A stretch of 64,000 nt of DNA. Origin: Eutrigla gurnardus (lineage: Eukaryota > Chordata > Actinopteri > Perciformes > Triglidae). The stretch spans positions 186,001 through 250,000 of the forward strand of contig CAUPSS010000027.1 in the NCBI GenBank assembly GCA_963514095.1, in the 5' to 3' direction. Positions 25,739-40,561 of this stretch are shown here, piece after piece (the stretch's first letter is position 1; each line of letters begins with the position of its first letter). The notes under the pieces are model-generated. The model did not search any database. It was not told the DNA's origin and saw only the letters and a list, made by a program, of their open reading frames with translations. The translations under genes were made by a program, and so were the position numbers.

Positions 25739-28700
25739 AACCAGTCTATCACAGGGAGACATGTAGAGACAGACAGGTAACCAGTCTATCATGGGGCCGA
25801 CATGTAGAGACAGACAGGTAACCAGTCTATCACAGGGAGACATGTAGAGACAGACAGGTAACCAGTCTATCACAGGGGGACATGTAGAGACAGACAGGTA
25901 ACCAGTCTATCACATGGAGACATGTGGAGACAGACAGGTAACCAGTCTATCACAGGGCTGACATGTAGAGACAGACAGGCAACCAGTCTATCACAGGGCT
26001 GACATGTAGAGACAGACAGGTAACCAGTCTATCACAGGGCCGACATGTAGAGACAGACAGGTAACCAGTCTATCACAGGGAGACATGTAGAGACAGACAG
26101 GTAACCAGTCTATCACAGGGAGACATGTAGAGACAGACAGGTAACCAGTCTATCACAGGGCTGACATGTAGAGACAGACAGGTAACCAGTCTATCACAGG
26201 GAGACATGTAGAGACAGACAGGTAACCAGTCTATCACAGGGAGACATGTAAAGACAGACAGGTAACCAGTCTATCACAGGGAGACATGTAGAGACAGACA
26301 GGTGACCAGTCTATCACAGGGAGACATGTAGAGACAGACAGGTAACCAGTCTATCACAGGGAGACATGTAGAGACAGACAGGTAACCAGTCTATCACAGG
26401 GCTGACATGTAGAGACAGACAGGTAACCAGTCTATCACAGGGCTGACATGTAGAGACAGACAGGTAACCAGTCTATCACAGGGAGACATGTAGAGACAGA
26501 CAGGTAACCAGTCTATCACAGGGAGACATGTACAGACAGACAGGTAACCAGTCTATCACAGGGCTGACATGTAGAGACAGACAGGTAACCAGTCTATCAC
26601 AGGGGGACATGTAGAGACAGACAGGTAACCAGTCTATCACAGGGAGACATGTAGAGACAGACAGGTAACCAGTCTATCACAGGGAGACATGTAGAGACAG
26701 ACAGGTAACCAGTCTATCACAGGGAGACATGTAAAGACAGACAGGTAACCAGTCTATCACAGGGAGACATGTAGAGACAGACAGGTGACCAGTCTATCAC
26801 AGGGAGACATGTAGAGACAGACAGGTAACCAGTCTATCACAGGGAGACATGTAGAGACAGACAGGTAACCAGTCTATCACAGGGAGACATGTACAGACAG
26901 ACAGGTAACCAGTCTATCACAGGGCTGACATGTAGAGACAGACAGGTAACCAGTCTATCACAGGGCTGACATGTAGAGACAGACAGGTAACCAGTCTATC
27001 ATAGGGCTGACATGTAGAGACAGACAGGTAACCAGTCTATCACATGGAGACATGTGGAGACAGACAGGTAACCAGTCTATCACAGGGAGACATGTAGAGA
27101 CAGACAGGTAGCCAGTCTATCACAGGGAGACATGTAGAGACCGACAGGTAACCAGTCTATCACAGGGGGACATGTAGAGACAGACAGGTAACCAGTCTAT
27201 CACAGGGAGACATGTAGAGACAGACAGGTAACCAGTCTATCACAGGGAGACATGTAGAGACAGACAGGTAACCAGTCTATCACGGGGCCGACATTTAGAG
27301 ACAGACAGGTAACCAGTCTATCACAGGGAGACATGTAGAGACAGACAGGTAACCAGTCTATCACAGGGCTGACATGTAGAGACAGACAGGTAACCAGTCT
27401 ATCACAGGGAGACATGTAGAGACAGACAGGTAACCAGTCTATCACAGGGAGACATGTAGAGACAGACAGGTAACCAGTCTATCACAGGGCTGACATGTAG
27501 AGACAGACAGGCAACCAGTCTATCACAGGGCTGACATGTAGAGACAGACAGGTAACCAGTCTATCACAGGGCCGACATGTAGAGACAGACAGGTAACCAG
27601 TCTATCACAGGGAGACATGTAGAGACAGACAGGTAACCAGTCTATCACAGGGAGACATGTAGAGACAGACAGGTAACCAGTCTATCACAGGGAGACATGT
27701 AGAGACAGACAGGTAACCAGTCTATCACAGGGAGACATGTAGAGACAGACAGGTGACCAGTCTATCACAGGGAGACATGTAGAGACAGACAGGTAACCAG
27801 TCTATCACAGGGAGACATGTAGAGACAGACAGGTAACCAGTCTATCACAGGGCTGACATGTAGAGACAGACAGGTAACCAGTCTATCACAGGGAGACATG
27901 TAGAGACAGACAGGTAACCAGTCTATCACAGGGGGACATGTAGAGACAGACAGGTAACCAGTCTATCACAGGGAGACATGTAGAGACAGACAGGTAACCA
28001 GTCTATCACAGGGAGACATGTAGAGACCGACAGGTAACCAGTCTTTCACAGGGGGACATGTAGAGACAGACAGGTAACCAGTCTATCACAGGGAGACATG
28101 TAGAGACAGACAGGTAACCAGTCTATCACAGGGAGACATGTAGAGACAGACAGGTAACCAGTCTATCACGGGGCCGACATTTAGAGACAGACAGGTAACC
28201 AGTCTATCACAGGGAGACATGTAGAGACAGACAGGTAACCAGTCTATCACAGGGAGACATGTAGAGACAGACAGGTAACCAGTCTATCACAGGGCCGACA
28301 TGTAGAGACAGACAGGTAACCAGTCTATCACAGGGAGACATGTAGAGACAGACAGGTAACCAGTCTATCACAGGGAGACATGTAGAGACAGACAGGTAAC
28401 CAGTCTATCATGGGGCCGACATGTAGAGACAGACAGGTAACCAGTCTATCACAGGGAGACATGTAGAGACAGACAGGTAACCAGTCTATCACAGGGGGAC
28501 ATGTAGAGACAGACAGGTAACCAGTCTATCATAGGGAGACATGTAGAGACAGACAGGTAACCAGTCTATCACAGGGAGACATGTAGAGACAGACAGGTAA
28601 CCAGTCTATCACAGGGGGACATGTAGAGACAGACAGGTAACCAGTCTATCACAGGGAGACATGTAGAGACAGACAGGTAACCAGTCTATCACAGGGAGAC

Positions 28701-31700
28701 ATGTAGAGACAGACAGGTAACCAGTCTATCACAGGGAGACATGTAAAGACAGACAGGTAACCAGTCTATCACAGGGAGACATGTAGAGACAGACAGGTGA
28801 CCAGTCTATCACAGGGAGACATGTAGAGACAGACAGGTAACCAGTCTATCACAGGGAGACATGTAGAGACAGACAGGTAACCAGTCTATCACAGGGCTGA
28901 CATGTAGAGACAGACAGGTAACCAGTCTATCACAGGGAGACATGTAGAGACAGACAGGTAACCAGTCTATCACAGGGAGACATGTACAGACAGACAGGTA
29001 ACCAGTCTATCACAGGGCTGACATGTAGAGACAGACAGGTAACCAGTCTATCACAGGGGGACATGTAGAGACAGACAGGTAACCAGTCTATCACAGGGAG
29101 ACATGTAGAGACAGACAGGTAACCAGTCTATCACAGGGAGACATGTAGAGACAGACAGGTAACCAGTCTATCACAGGGAGACATGTAAAGACAGACAGGT
29201 AACCAGTCTATCACAGGGAGACATGTAGAGACAGACAGGTGACCAGTCTATCACAGGGAGACATGTAGAGACAGACAGGTAACCAGTCTATCACAGGGAG
29301 ACATGTAGAGACAGACAGGTAACCAGTCTATCACAGGGAGACATGTACAGACAGACAGGTAACCAGTCTATCACAGGGCTGACATGTAGAGACAGACAGG
29401 TAACCAGTCTATCACAGGGAGACATGTAGAGACAGACAGGTAACCAGTCTATCACAGGGAGACATGTAGAGACAGACAGGTAACCAGTCTATCACAGGGA
29501 GACATGTAGAGACAGACAGGTGACCAGTCTATCACAGGGAGACATGTAGAGACAGACAGGTAACCAGTCTATCACAGGGAGACATGTAGAGACAGACAGG
29601 TAACCAGTCTATCACAGGGAGACATGTACAGACAGACAGGTAACCAGTCTATCACAGGGCTGACATGTAGAGACAGACAGGTAACCAGTCTATCACAGGG
29701 AGACATGTAGAGACAGACAGGTAACCAGTCTATCACAGGGAGACATGTAGAGACAGACAGGTAACCAGTCTATCACAGGGCTGACATGTAGAGACAGACA
29801 GGCAACCAGTCTATCACAGGGCTGACATGTAGAGACAGACAGGTAACCAGTCTATCACAGGGCCGACATGTAGAGACAGACAGGTAACCAGTCTATCACA
29901 GGGCTGACATGTAGAGACAGACAGGTAACCAGTCTATCACAGGGCTGACATGTAGAGACAGACAGGTAACCAGTCTATCATAGGGCTGACATGTAGAGAC
30001 AGACAGGTAACCAGTCTATCACATGGAGACATGTGGAGACAGACAGGTAACCAGTCTATCACAGGGAGACATGTAGAGACAGACAGGTAACCAGTCTATC
30101 ACAGGGAGACATGTAGAGACCGACAGGTAACCAGTCTATCACAGGGGGACATGTAGAGACAGACAGGTAACCAGTCTATCACAGGGAGACATGTAGAGAC
30201 AGACAGGTAACCAGTCTATCACAGGGAGACATGTAGAGACAGACAGGTAACCAGTCTATCACGGGGCCGACATTTAGAGACAGACAGGTAACCAGTCTAT
30301 CACAGGGAGACATGTAGAGACAGACAGGTAACCAGTCTATCACAGGGCTGACATGTAGAGACAGACAGGTAACCAGTCTATCACAGGGAGACATGTAGAG
30401 ACAGACAGGTAACCAGTCTATCACAGGGAGACATGTAGAGACAGACAGGTAACCAGTCTATCACAGGGCTGACATGTAGAGACAGACAGGCAACCAGTCT
30501 ATCACAGGGCTGACATGTAGAGACAGACAGGTAACCAGTCTATCACAGGGCCGACATGTAGAGACAGACAGGTAACCAGTCTATCACAGGGAGACATGTA
30601 GAGACAGACAGGTAACCAGTCTATCACAGGGAGACATGTAGAGACAGACAGGTAACCAGTCTATCATGGGGCCGACATGTAGAGACAGACAGGTAACCAG
30701 TCTATCACAGGGAGACATGTAGAGACAGACAGGTAACCAGTCTATCACAGGGGGACATGTAGAGACAGACAGGTAACCAGTCTATCATAGGGAGACATGT
30801 AGAGACAGACAGGTAACCAGTCTATCACAGGGAGACATGTAGAGACAGACAGGTAACCAGTCTATCACAGGGGGACATGTAGAGACAGACAGGTAACCAG
30901 TCTATCACAGGGAGACATGTAGAGACAGACAGGTAACCAGTCTATCACAGGGAGACATGTAGAGACAGACAGGTAACCAGTCTATCACAGGGAGACATGT
31001 AAAGACAGACAGGTAACCAGTCTATCACAGGGAGACATGTAGAGACAGACAGGTGACCAGTCTATCACAGGGAGACATGTAGAGACAGACAGGTAACCAG
31101 TCTATCACAGGGAGACATGTAGAGACAGACAGGTAACCAGTCTATCACAGGGCTGACATGTAGAGACAGACAGGTAACCAGTCTATCACAGGGAGACATG
31201 TAGAGACAGACAGGTAACCAGTCTATCACAGGGAGACATGTACAGACAGACAGGTAACCAGTCTATCACAGGGCTGACATGTAGAGACAGACAGGTAACC
31301 AGTATATCACAGGGGGACATGTAGAGACAGACAGGTAACCAGTCTATCACAGGGAGACATGTAGAGACAGACAGGTAACCAGTCTATCACAGGGAGACAT
31401 GTAGAGACAGACAGGTAACCAGTCTATCACAGGGAGACATGTAAAGACAGACAGGTAACCAGTCTATCACAGGGAGACATGTAGAGACAGACAGGTGACC
31501 AGTCTATCACAGGGAGACATGTAGAGACAGACAGGTAACCAGTCTATCACAGGGAGACATGTAGAGACAGACAGGTAACCAGTCTATCACAGGGAGACAT
31601 GTACAGACAGACAGGTAACCAGTCTATCACAGGGCTGACATGTAGAGACAGACAGGTAACCAGTCTATCACAGGGCTGACATGTAGAGACAGACAGGTAA

Positions 31701-32584
31701 CCAGTCTATCATAGGGCTGACATGTAGAGACAGACAGGTAACCAGTCTATCACATGGAGACATGTGGAGACAGACAGGTAACCAGTCTATCACAGGGAGA
31801 CATGTAGAGACAGACAGGTAACCAGTCTATCACAGGGAGACATGTAGAGACCGACAGGTAACCAGTCTATCACAGGGGGACATGTAGAGACAGACAGGTA
31901 ACCAGTCTATCACAGGGAGACATGTAGAGACAGACAGGTAACCAGTCTATCACAGGGAGACATGTAGAGACAGACAGGTAACCAGTCTATCACAGGGAGA
32001 CATGTAGAGACAGACAGGTGACCAGTCTATCACAGGGAGACATGTAGAGACAGACAGGTAACCAGTCTATCACAGGGAGACATGTAGAGACAGACAGGTA
32101 ACCAGTCTATCACAGGGCTGACATGTAGAGACAGACAGGTAACCAGTCTATCACAGGGAGACATGTACAGACAGACAGGTAACCAGTCTATCACAGGGCT
32201 GACATGTAGAGACAGACAGGTAACCAGTCTATCACAGGGCTGACATGTAGAGACAGACAGGTAACCAGTCTATCATAGGGCTGACATGTAGAGACAGACA
32301 GGTAACCAGTCTATCACATGGAGACATGTGGAGACAGACAGGTAACCAGTCTATCACAGGGAGACATGTAGAGACAGACAGGTAACCAGTCTATCACAGG
32401 GAGACATGTAGAGACCGACAGGTAACCAGTCTATCACAGGGGGACATGTAGAGACAGACAGGTAACCAGTCTATCACAGGGAGACATGTAGAGACAGACA
32501 GTTAACCAGTCTATCACAGGGAGACATGTAGAGACAGACAGGTAACCAGTCTATCACGGGGCCGACATGTAGAGACAGACAGGT

Positions 32585-35500
32585 AACCAGTCTATCACAG
32601 GGAGACATGTAGAGACAGACAGGCAACCAGTCTATCACAGGGCTGACATGTAGAGACAGACATGTAACCAGTCTATCACAGGGCCGACATGTAGAGACAG
32701 ACAGGTAACCAGTCTAGACATGTAGAGACAGACAGGTAACCAGTCTATCACAGGGAGACATGTAGAGACAGACAGGTAACCAGTCTATCATGGGGCCGAC
32801 ATGTAGAGACAGACAGGTAACCAGTCTATCACAGGGAGACATGTAGAGACAGACAGGTAACCAGTCTATCACAGGGAGACATGTAGAGACCGACAGGTAA
32901 CCAGTCTATCACAGGGGGACATGTAGAGACAGACAGGTAACCAGTCTATCACATGGAGACATGTGGAGACAGACAGGTAACCAGTCTATCACAGGGAGAC
33001 ATGTAGAGACAGACAGGTAACCAGTCTATCACAGGGAGACATGTAGAGACCGACAGGTAACCAGTCTATCACAGGGGGACATGTAGAGACAGACAGGTAA
33101 CCAGTCTATCACAGGGAGACATGTAGAGACAGACAGGTAACCAGTCTATCACAGGGAGACATGTAGAGACAGACAGGTAACCAGTCTATCACGGGGCCGA
33201 CATGTAGAGACAGACAGGTAACCAGTCTATCACAGGGAGACATGTAGAGACAGACAGGCAACCAGTCTATCACAGGGCTGACATGTAGAGACAGACATGT
33301 AACCAGTCTATCACAGGGCCGACATGTAGAGACAGACAGGTAACCAGTCTAGACATGTAGAGACAGACAGGTAACCAGTCTATCACAGGGAGACATGTAG
33401 AGACAGACAGGTAACCAGTCTATCATGGGGCCGACATGTAGAGACAGACAGGTAACCAGTCTATCACAGGGAGACATGTAGAGACAGACAGGTAACCAGT
33501 CTATCACAGGGGGACATGTAGAGACAGACAGGTAACCAGTCTATCACATGGAGACATGTGGAGACAGACAGGTAACCAGTCTATCACAGGGCTGACATGT
33601 AGAGACAGACAGGCAACCAGTCTATCACAGGGCTGACATGTAGAGACAGACAGGTAACCAGTCTATCACAGGGCCGACATGTAGAGACAGACAGGTAACC
33701 AGTCTATCACAGGGAGACATGTAGAGACAGACAGGTAACCAGTCTATCACAGGGAGACATGTAGAGACAGACAGGTAACCAGTCTATCATGGGGCCGACA
33801 TGTAGAGACAGACAGGTAACCAGTCTATCACAGGGAGACATGTAGAGACAGACAGGTAACCAGTCTATCACAGGGGGACATGTAGAGACAGACAGGTAAC
33901 CAGTCTATCACAGTAAGACATGTAGAGACAGACAGGTAACCAGTCTATCACAGGGAGACATGTAGAGACAGACAGGTAACCAGTCTATCACAGGGGGACA
34001 TGTAGAGACAGACAGGTAACCAGTCTATCACAGGGAGACATGTAGAGACAGACAGGTAACCAGTCTATCACAGGGAGACATGTAGAGACAGACAGGTAAC
34101 CAGTCTATCACAGGGAGACATGTAAAGACAGACAGGTAACCAGTCTATCACAGGGAGACATGTAGAGACAGACAGGTGACCAGTCTATCACAGGGAGACA
34201 TGTAGAGACAGACAGGTAACCAGTCTATCACAGGGAGACATGTAGAGACAGACAGGTAACCAGTCTATCACAGGGCTGACATGTAGAGACAGACAGGTAA
34301 CCAGTCTATCACAGGGAGACATGTAGAGACAGACAGGTAACCAGTCTATCACAGGGAGACATGTACAGACAGACAGGTAACCAGTCTATCACAGGGAGAC
34401 ATGTAGAGACAGACAGGTAACCAGTCTATCACAGGGCTGACATGTAGAGACAGACAGGCAACCAGTCTATCACAGGGCTGACATGTAGAGACAGACAGGT
34501 AACCAGTCTATCACAGGGCCGACATGTAGAGAAAGACAGGTAACCAGTCTATCACAGGGAGACATGTAGAGACAGACAGGTAACCAGTCTATCACAGGGA
34601 GACATGTAGAGACAGACAGGTAACCAGTCTATCATGGGGCCGACATGTAGAGACAGACAGGTAACCAGTCTATCACAGGGAGACATGTAGAGACAGACAG
34701 GTAACCAGTCTATCACAGGGGGACATGTAGAGACAGACAGGTAACCAGTCTATCACAGGGAGACATGTAGAGACAGACAGGTAACCAGTCTATCACAGGG
34801 AGACATGTAGAGACAGACAGGTAACCAGTCTATCACAGGGGGACATGTAGAGACAGACAGGTAACCAGTCTATCACAGGGAGACATGTAGAGACAGACAG
34901 GTAACCAGTCTATCACAGGGAGACATGTAGAGACAGACAGGTAACCAGTCTATCACAGGGAGACATGTAAAGACAGACAGGTAACCAGTCTATCACAGGG
35001 AGACATGTAGAGACAGACAGGTGACCAGTCTATCACAGGGAGACATGTAGAGACAGACAGGTAACCAGTCTATCACAGGGAGACATGTAGAGACAGACAG
35101 GTAACCAGTCTATCATGGGGCCGACATGTAGAGACAGACAGGTAACCAGTCTATCACAGGGAGACATGTAGAGACAGACAGGTAACCAGTCTATCACAGG
35201 GAGACATGTAGAGACAGACAGGTAACCAGTCTATCACAGGGAGACATGTAGAGACAGACAGGTAACCAGTCTATCACAGGGCTGACATGTAGAGACAGAC
35301 AGGTAACCAGTCTATCACAGGGAGACATGTAGAGACAGACAGGTAACCAGTCTATCACAGGGAGACATGTACAGACAGACAGGTAACCAGTCTATCACAG
35401 GGCTGACATGTAGAGACAGACAGGTAACCAGTCTATCACAGGGGGACATGTAGAGACAGACAGGTAACCAGTCTATCACAGGGAGACATGTAGAGACAGA

Positions 35501-36109
35501 CAGGTAACCAGTCTATCACAGGGAGACATGTAGAGACAGACAGGTAACCAGTCTATCACAGGGAGACATGTAAAGACAGACAGGTAACCAGTCTATCACA
35601 GGGAGACATGTAGAGACAGACAGGTAACCAGTCTATCACAGGGAGACATGTAGAGACAGACAGGTAACCAGTCTATCACAGGGAGACATGTAGAGACAGA
35701 CAGGTAACCAGTCTATCACAGGGAGACATGTACAGACAGACAGGTAACCAGTCTATCACAGGGCTGACATGTAGAGACAGACAGGTAACCAGTCTATCAC
35801 AGGGAGACATGTAGAGACAGACAGGTAACCAGTCTATCACAGGGAGACATGTACAGACAGACAGGTAACCAGTCTATCACAGGGCTGACATGTAGAGACA
35901 GACAGGTAACCAGTCTATCACAGGGCTGACATGTAGAGACAGACAGGTAACCAGTCTATCATAGGGCTGACATGTAGAGACAGACAGGTAACCAGTCTAT
36001 CACATGGAGACATGTGGAGACAGACAGGTAACCAGTCTATCACAGGGAGACATGTAGAGACAGACAGGTAACCAGTCTATCACAGGGAGACATGTAGAGA
36101 CCGACAGGT
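32585..36109 (+). repeat. 3,525-bp block, copy 1
   Basis: First of two head-to-tail copies. Contents in order: a GGCAACC junction and CTG/CATGTAACC unit, CCG unit, 31-base unit (32707-32737), ACCGAC and hairpin units, then the same cassette again with a 31-base unit at 33342-33372 (635 bp later). After that come CAGTAAG at 33914, a GTAAAG/GGTGACC block, and a long HOR second half ending in CATAGGG, hairpin, standard and ACCGAC units. Confidence 0.93.
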
Positions 36110-39100
36110 AACCAGTCTATCACAGGGAGACATGTAGAGACAGACAGGCAACCAGTCTATCACAGGGCTGACATGTAGAGACAGACATGTAACCAGTCTA
36201 TCACAGGGCCGACATGTAGAGACAGACAGGTAACCAGTCTAGACATGTAGAGACAGACAGGTAACCAGTCTATCACAGGGAGACATGTAGAGACAGACAG
36301 GTAACCAGTCTATCATGGGGCCGACATGTAGAGACAGACAGGTAACCAGTCTATCACAGGGAGACATGTAGAGACAGACAGGTAACCAGTCTATCACAGG
36401 GAGACATGTAGAGACCGACAGGTAACCAGTCTATCACAGGGGGACATGTAGAGACAGACAGGTAACCAGTCTATCACATGGAGACATGTGGAGACAGACA
36501 GGTAACCAGTCTATCACAGGGAGACATGTAGAGACAGACAGGTAACCAGTCTATCACAGGGAGACATGTAGAGACCGACAGGTAACCAGTCTATCACAGG
36601 GGGACATGTAGAGACAGACAGGTAACCAGTCTATCACAGGGAGACATGTAGAGACAGACAGGTAACCAGTCTATCACAGGGAGACATGTAGAGACAGACA
36701 GGTAACCAGTCTATCACGGGGCCGACATGTAGAGACAGACAGGTAACCAGTCTATCACAGGGAGACATGTAGAGACAGACAGGCAACCAGTCTATCACAG
36801 GGCTGACATGTAGAGACAGACATGTAACCAGTCTATCACAGGGCCGACATGTAGAGACAGACAGGTAACCAGTCTAGACATGTAGAGACAGACAGGTAAC
36901 CAGTCTATCACAGGGAGACATGTAGAGACAGACAGGTAACCAGTCTATCATGGGGCCGACATGTAGAGACAGACAGGTAACCAGTCTATCACAGGGAGAC
37001 ATGTAGAGACAGACAGGTAACCAGTCTATCACAGGGGGACATGTAGAGACAGACAGGTAACCAGTCTATCACATGGAGACATGTGGAGACAGACAGGTAA
37101 CCAGTCTATCACAGGGCTGACATGTAGAGACAGACAGGCAACCAGTCTATCACAGGGCTGACATGTAGAGACAGACAGGTAACCAGTCTATCACAGGGCC
37201 GACATGTAGAGACAGACAGGTAACCAGTCTATCACAGGGAGACATGTAGAGACAGACAGGTAACCAGTCTATCACAGGGAGACATGTAGAGACAGACAGG
37301 TAACCAGTCTATCATGGGGCCGACATGTAGAGACAGACAGGTAACCAGTCTATCACAGGGAGACATGTAGAGACAGACAGGTAACCAGTCTATCACAGGG
37401 GGACATGTAGAGACAGACAGGTAACCAGTCTATCACAGTAAGACATGTAGAGACAGACAGGTAACCAGTCTATCACAGGGAGACATGTAGAGACAGACAG
37501 GTAACCAGTCTATCACAGGGGGACATGTAGAGACAGACAGGTAACCAGTCTATCACAGGGAGACATGTAGAGACAGACAGGTAACCAGTCTATCACAGGG
37601 AGACATGTAGAGACAGACAGGTAACCAGTCTATCACAGGGAGACATGTAAAGACAGACAGGTAACCAGTCTATCACAGGGAGACATGTAGAGACAGACAG
37701 GTGACCAGTCTATCACAGGGAGACATGTAGAGACAGACAGGTAACCAGTCTATCACAGGGAGACATGTAGAGACAGACAGGTAACCAGTCTATCACAGGG
37801 CTGACATGTAGAGACAGACAGGTAACCAGTCTATCACAGGGAGACATGTAGAGACAGACAGGTAACCAGTCTATCACAGGGAGACATGTACAGACAGACA
37901 GGTAACCAGTCTATCACAGGGAGACATGTAGAGACAGACAGGTAACCAGTCTATCACAGGGCTGACATGTAGAGACAGACAGGCAACCAGTCTATCACAG
38001 GGCTGACATGTAGAGACAGACAGGTAACCAGTCTATCACAAGGCCGACATGTAGAGAAAGACAGGTAACCAGTCTATCACAGGGAGACATGTAGAGACAG
38101 ACAGGTAACCAGTCTATCACAGGGAGACATGTAGAGACAGACAGGTAACCAGTCTATCATGGGGCCGACATGTAGAGACAGACAGGTAACCAGTCTATCA
38201 CAGGGAGACATGTAGAGACAGACAGGTAACCAGTCTATCACAGGGGGACATGTAGAGACAGACAGGTAACCAGTCTATCACAGGGAGACATGTAGAGACA
38301 GACAGGTAACCAGTCTATCACAGGGAGACATGTAGAGACAGACAGGTAACCAGTCTATCACAGGGGGACATGTAGAGACAGACAGGTAACCAGTCTATCA
38401 CAGGGAGACATGTAGAGACAGACAGGTAACCAGTCTATCACAGGGAGACATGTAGAGACAGACAGGTAACCAGTCTATCACAGGGAGACATGTAAAGACA
38501 GACAGGTAACCAGTCTATCACAGGGAGACATGTAGAGACAGACAGGTGACCAGTCTATCACAGGGAGACATGTAGAGACAGACAGGTAACCAGTCTATCA
38601 CAGGGAGACATGTAGAGACAGACAGGTAACCAGTCTATCATGGGGCCGACATGTAGAGACAGACAGGTAACCAGTCTATCACAGGGAGACATGTAGAGAC
38701 AGACAGGTAACCAGTCTATCACAGGGAGACATGTAGAGACAGACAGGTAACCAGTCTATCACAGGGAGACATGTAGAGACAGACAGGTAACCAGTCTATC
38801 ACAGGGCTGACATGTAGAGACAGACAGGTAACCAGTCTATCACAGGGAGACATGTAGAGACAGACAGGTAACCAGTCTATCACAGGGAGACATGTACAGA
38901 CAGACAGGTAACCAGTCTATCACAGGGCTGACATGTAGAGACAGACAGGTAACGAGTCTATCACAGGGGGACATGTAGAGACAGACAGGTAACCAGTCTA
39001 TCACAGGGAGACATGTAGAGACAGACAGGTAACCAGTCTATCACAGGGAGACATGTAGAGACAGACAGGTAACCAGTCTATCACAGGGAGACATGTAAAG

Positions 39101-39634
39101 ACAGACAGGTAACCAGTCTATCACAGGGAGACATGTAGAGACAGACAGGTAACCAGTCTATCACAGGGAGACATGTAGAGACAGACAGGTAACCAGTCTA
39201 TCACAGGGAGACATGTAGAGACAGACAGGTAACCAGTCTATCACAGGGAGACATGTACAGACAGACAGGTAACCAGTCTATCACAGGGCTGACATGTAGA
39301 GACAGACAGGTAACCAGTCTATCACAGGGAGACATGTAGAGACAGACAGGTAACCAGTCTATCACAGGGAGACATGTACAGACAGACAGGTAACCAGTCT
39401 ATCACAGGGCTGACATGTAGAGACAGACAGGTAACCAGTCTATCACAGGGCTGACATGTAGAGACAGACAGGTAACCAGTCTATCATAGGGCTGACATGT
39501 AGAGACAGACAGGTAACCAGTCTATCACATGGAGACATGTGGAGACAGACAGGTAACCAGTCTATCACAGGGAGACATGTAGAGACAGACAGGTAACCAG
39601 TCTATCACAGGGAGACATGTAGAGACCGACAGGT
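36110..39634 (+). repeat. 3,525-bp block, copy 2
   Basis: Repeats the preceding block base for base at the markers I checked: 31-base units at 36232 and 36867, CAGTAAG at 37439, and the hairpin unit near 39531. Two single-base differences were seen: CACAAGGCCGAC at about 38039-38050, and AACGAGTC at about 38952-38959. The unit after the block (39635, five-G) differs from the unit starting copy 2 (standard), so the duplication ends there. Confidence 0.93.
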
Positions 39635-40561
39635 AACCAGTCTATCACAGGGGGACATGTAGAGACAGACAGGTAACCAGTCTATCACAGGGCTGACATG
39701 TAGAGACAGACAGGTAACCAGTCTATCATAGGGCTGACATGTAGAGACAGACAGTTGACCAGTCTATCACAGGGCTGACATGTAGAGACAGACAGGTAAC
39801 CAGTCTATCACAGGGAGACATGTAGAGACAGACAGGTAACCAGTCTATCACAGGGAGACATGTAGAGACAGACAGGTAACCAGTCTATCACAGGGCTGAC
39901 ATGTAGAGACAGACAGGCAACCAGTCTATCACAGGGCTGACATGTAGAGACAGACAGGTAACCAGTCTATCACAGGGCCGACATGTAGAGAAAGACAGGT
40001 AACCAGTCTATCACAGGGAGACATGTAGAGACAGACAGGTAACCAGTCTATCACAGGGAGACATGTAGAGACAGACAGGTAACCAGTCTATCATGGGGCC
40101 GACATGTAGAGACAGACAGGTAACCAGTCTATCACAGGGAGACATGTAGAGACAGACAGGTAACCAGTCTATCACAGGGGGACATGTAGAGACAGACAGG
40201 TAACCAGTCTATCACAGGGAGACATGTAGAGACAGACAGGTAACCAGTCTATCACAGGGAGACATGTAGAGACAGACAGGTAACCAGTCTATCACAGGGG
40301 GACATGTAGAGACAGACAGGTAACCAGTCTATCACAGGGAGACATGTAGAGACAGACAGGTAACCAGTCTATCACAGGGAGACATGTAGAGACAGACAGG
40401 TAACCAGTCTATCACAGGGAGACATGTAAAGACAGACAGGTAACCAGTCTATCACAGGGAGACATGTAGAGACAGACAGGTGACCAGTCTATCACAGGGA
40501 GACATGTAGAGACAGACAGGTAACCAGTCTATCACAGGGAGACAATAAGAGACAGACAGGT
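39635..40561 (+). repeat. HOR start ending at a GACAATAAG unit
   Basis: A five-G unit closes the previous HOR end. A new HOR starts at 39675 with CTG and CATAGGG units (with a private CAGTTGACC near 39754), followed by the first 22 units. It then breaks at AATAAG (40544) into CATAGGG and GGTGACC, exactly as at 24931. It is 80 bp longer than 24142-24948 because it keeps two standard units. Confidence 0.9.

Larger units (their letters stand above)
24949..32584 (+). repeat. Shuffled segment, no single HOR frame
   Basis: Short runs of HOR units joined in new orders. It holds 31-base truncated units at 25313-25343 and 25708-25738, TATATCAC at 25431 and 31314, CACGGGGCCG/CATTTAG units near 27283, 28169 and 30262, GGTAGCC near 27108, and CATAGGGAGA near 28532 and 30788. 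Internal relations: about 26.93-27.66 kb matches 29.91-30.64 kb at offset 2,979, and about 28.28-29.39 kb matches 30.54-31.65 kb at offset 2,256. The part from about 30.75 kb is copied again near 57.15-59.1 kb. Confidence 0.88.

Noticed and set aside
32585..39634. Assembly artefact as the sole explanation for the 3,525-bp and 4,107-bp duplications
   Set aside because: Cannot be excluded without reads. Base differences between the 3,525-bp copies, and nested duplications of many sizes elsewhere, fit real array evolution at least as well.
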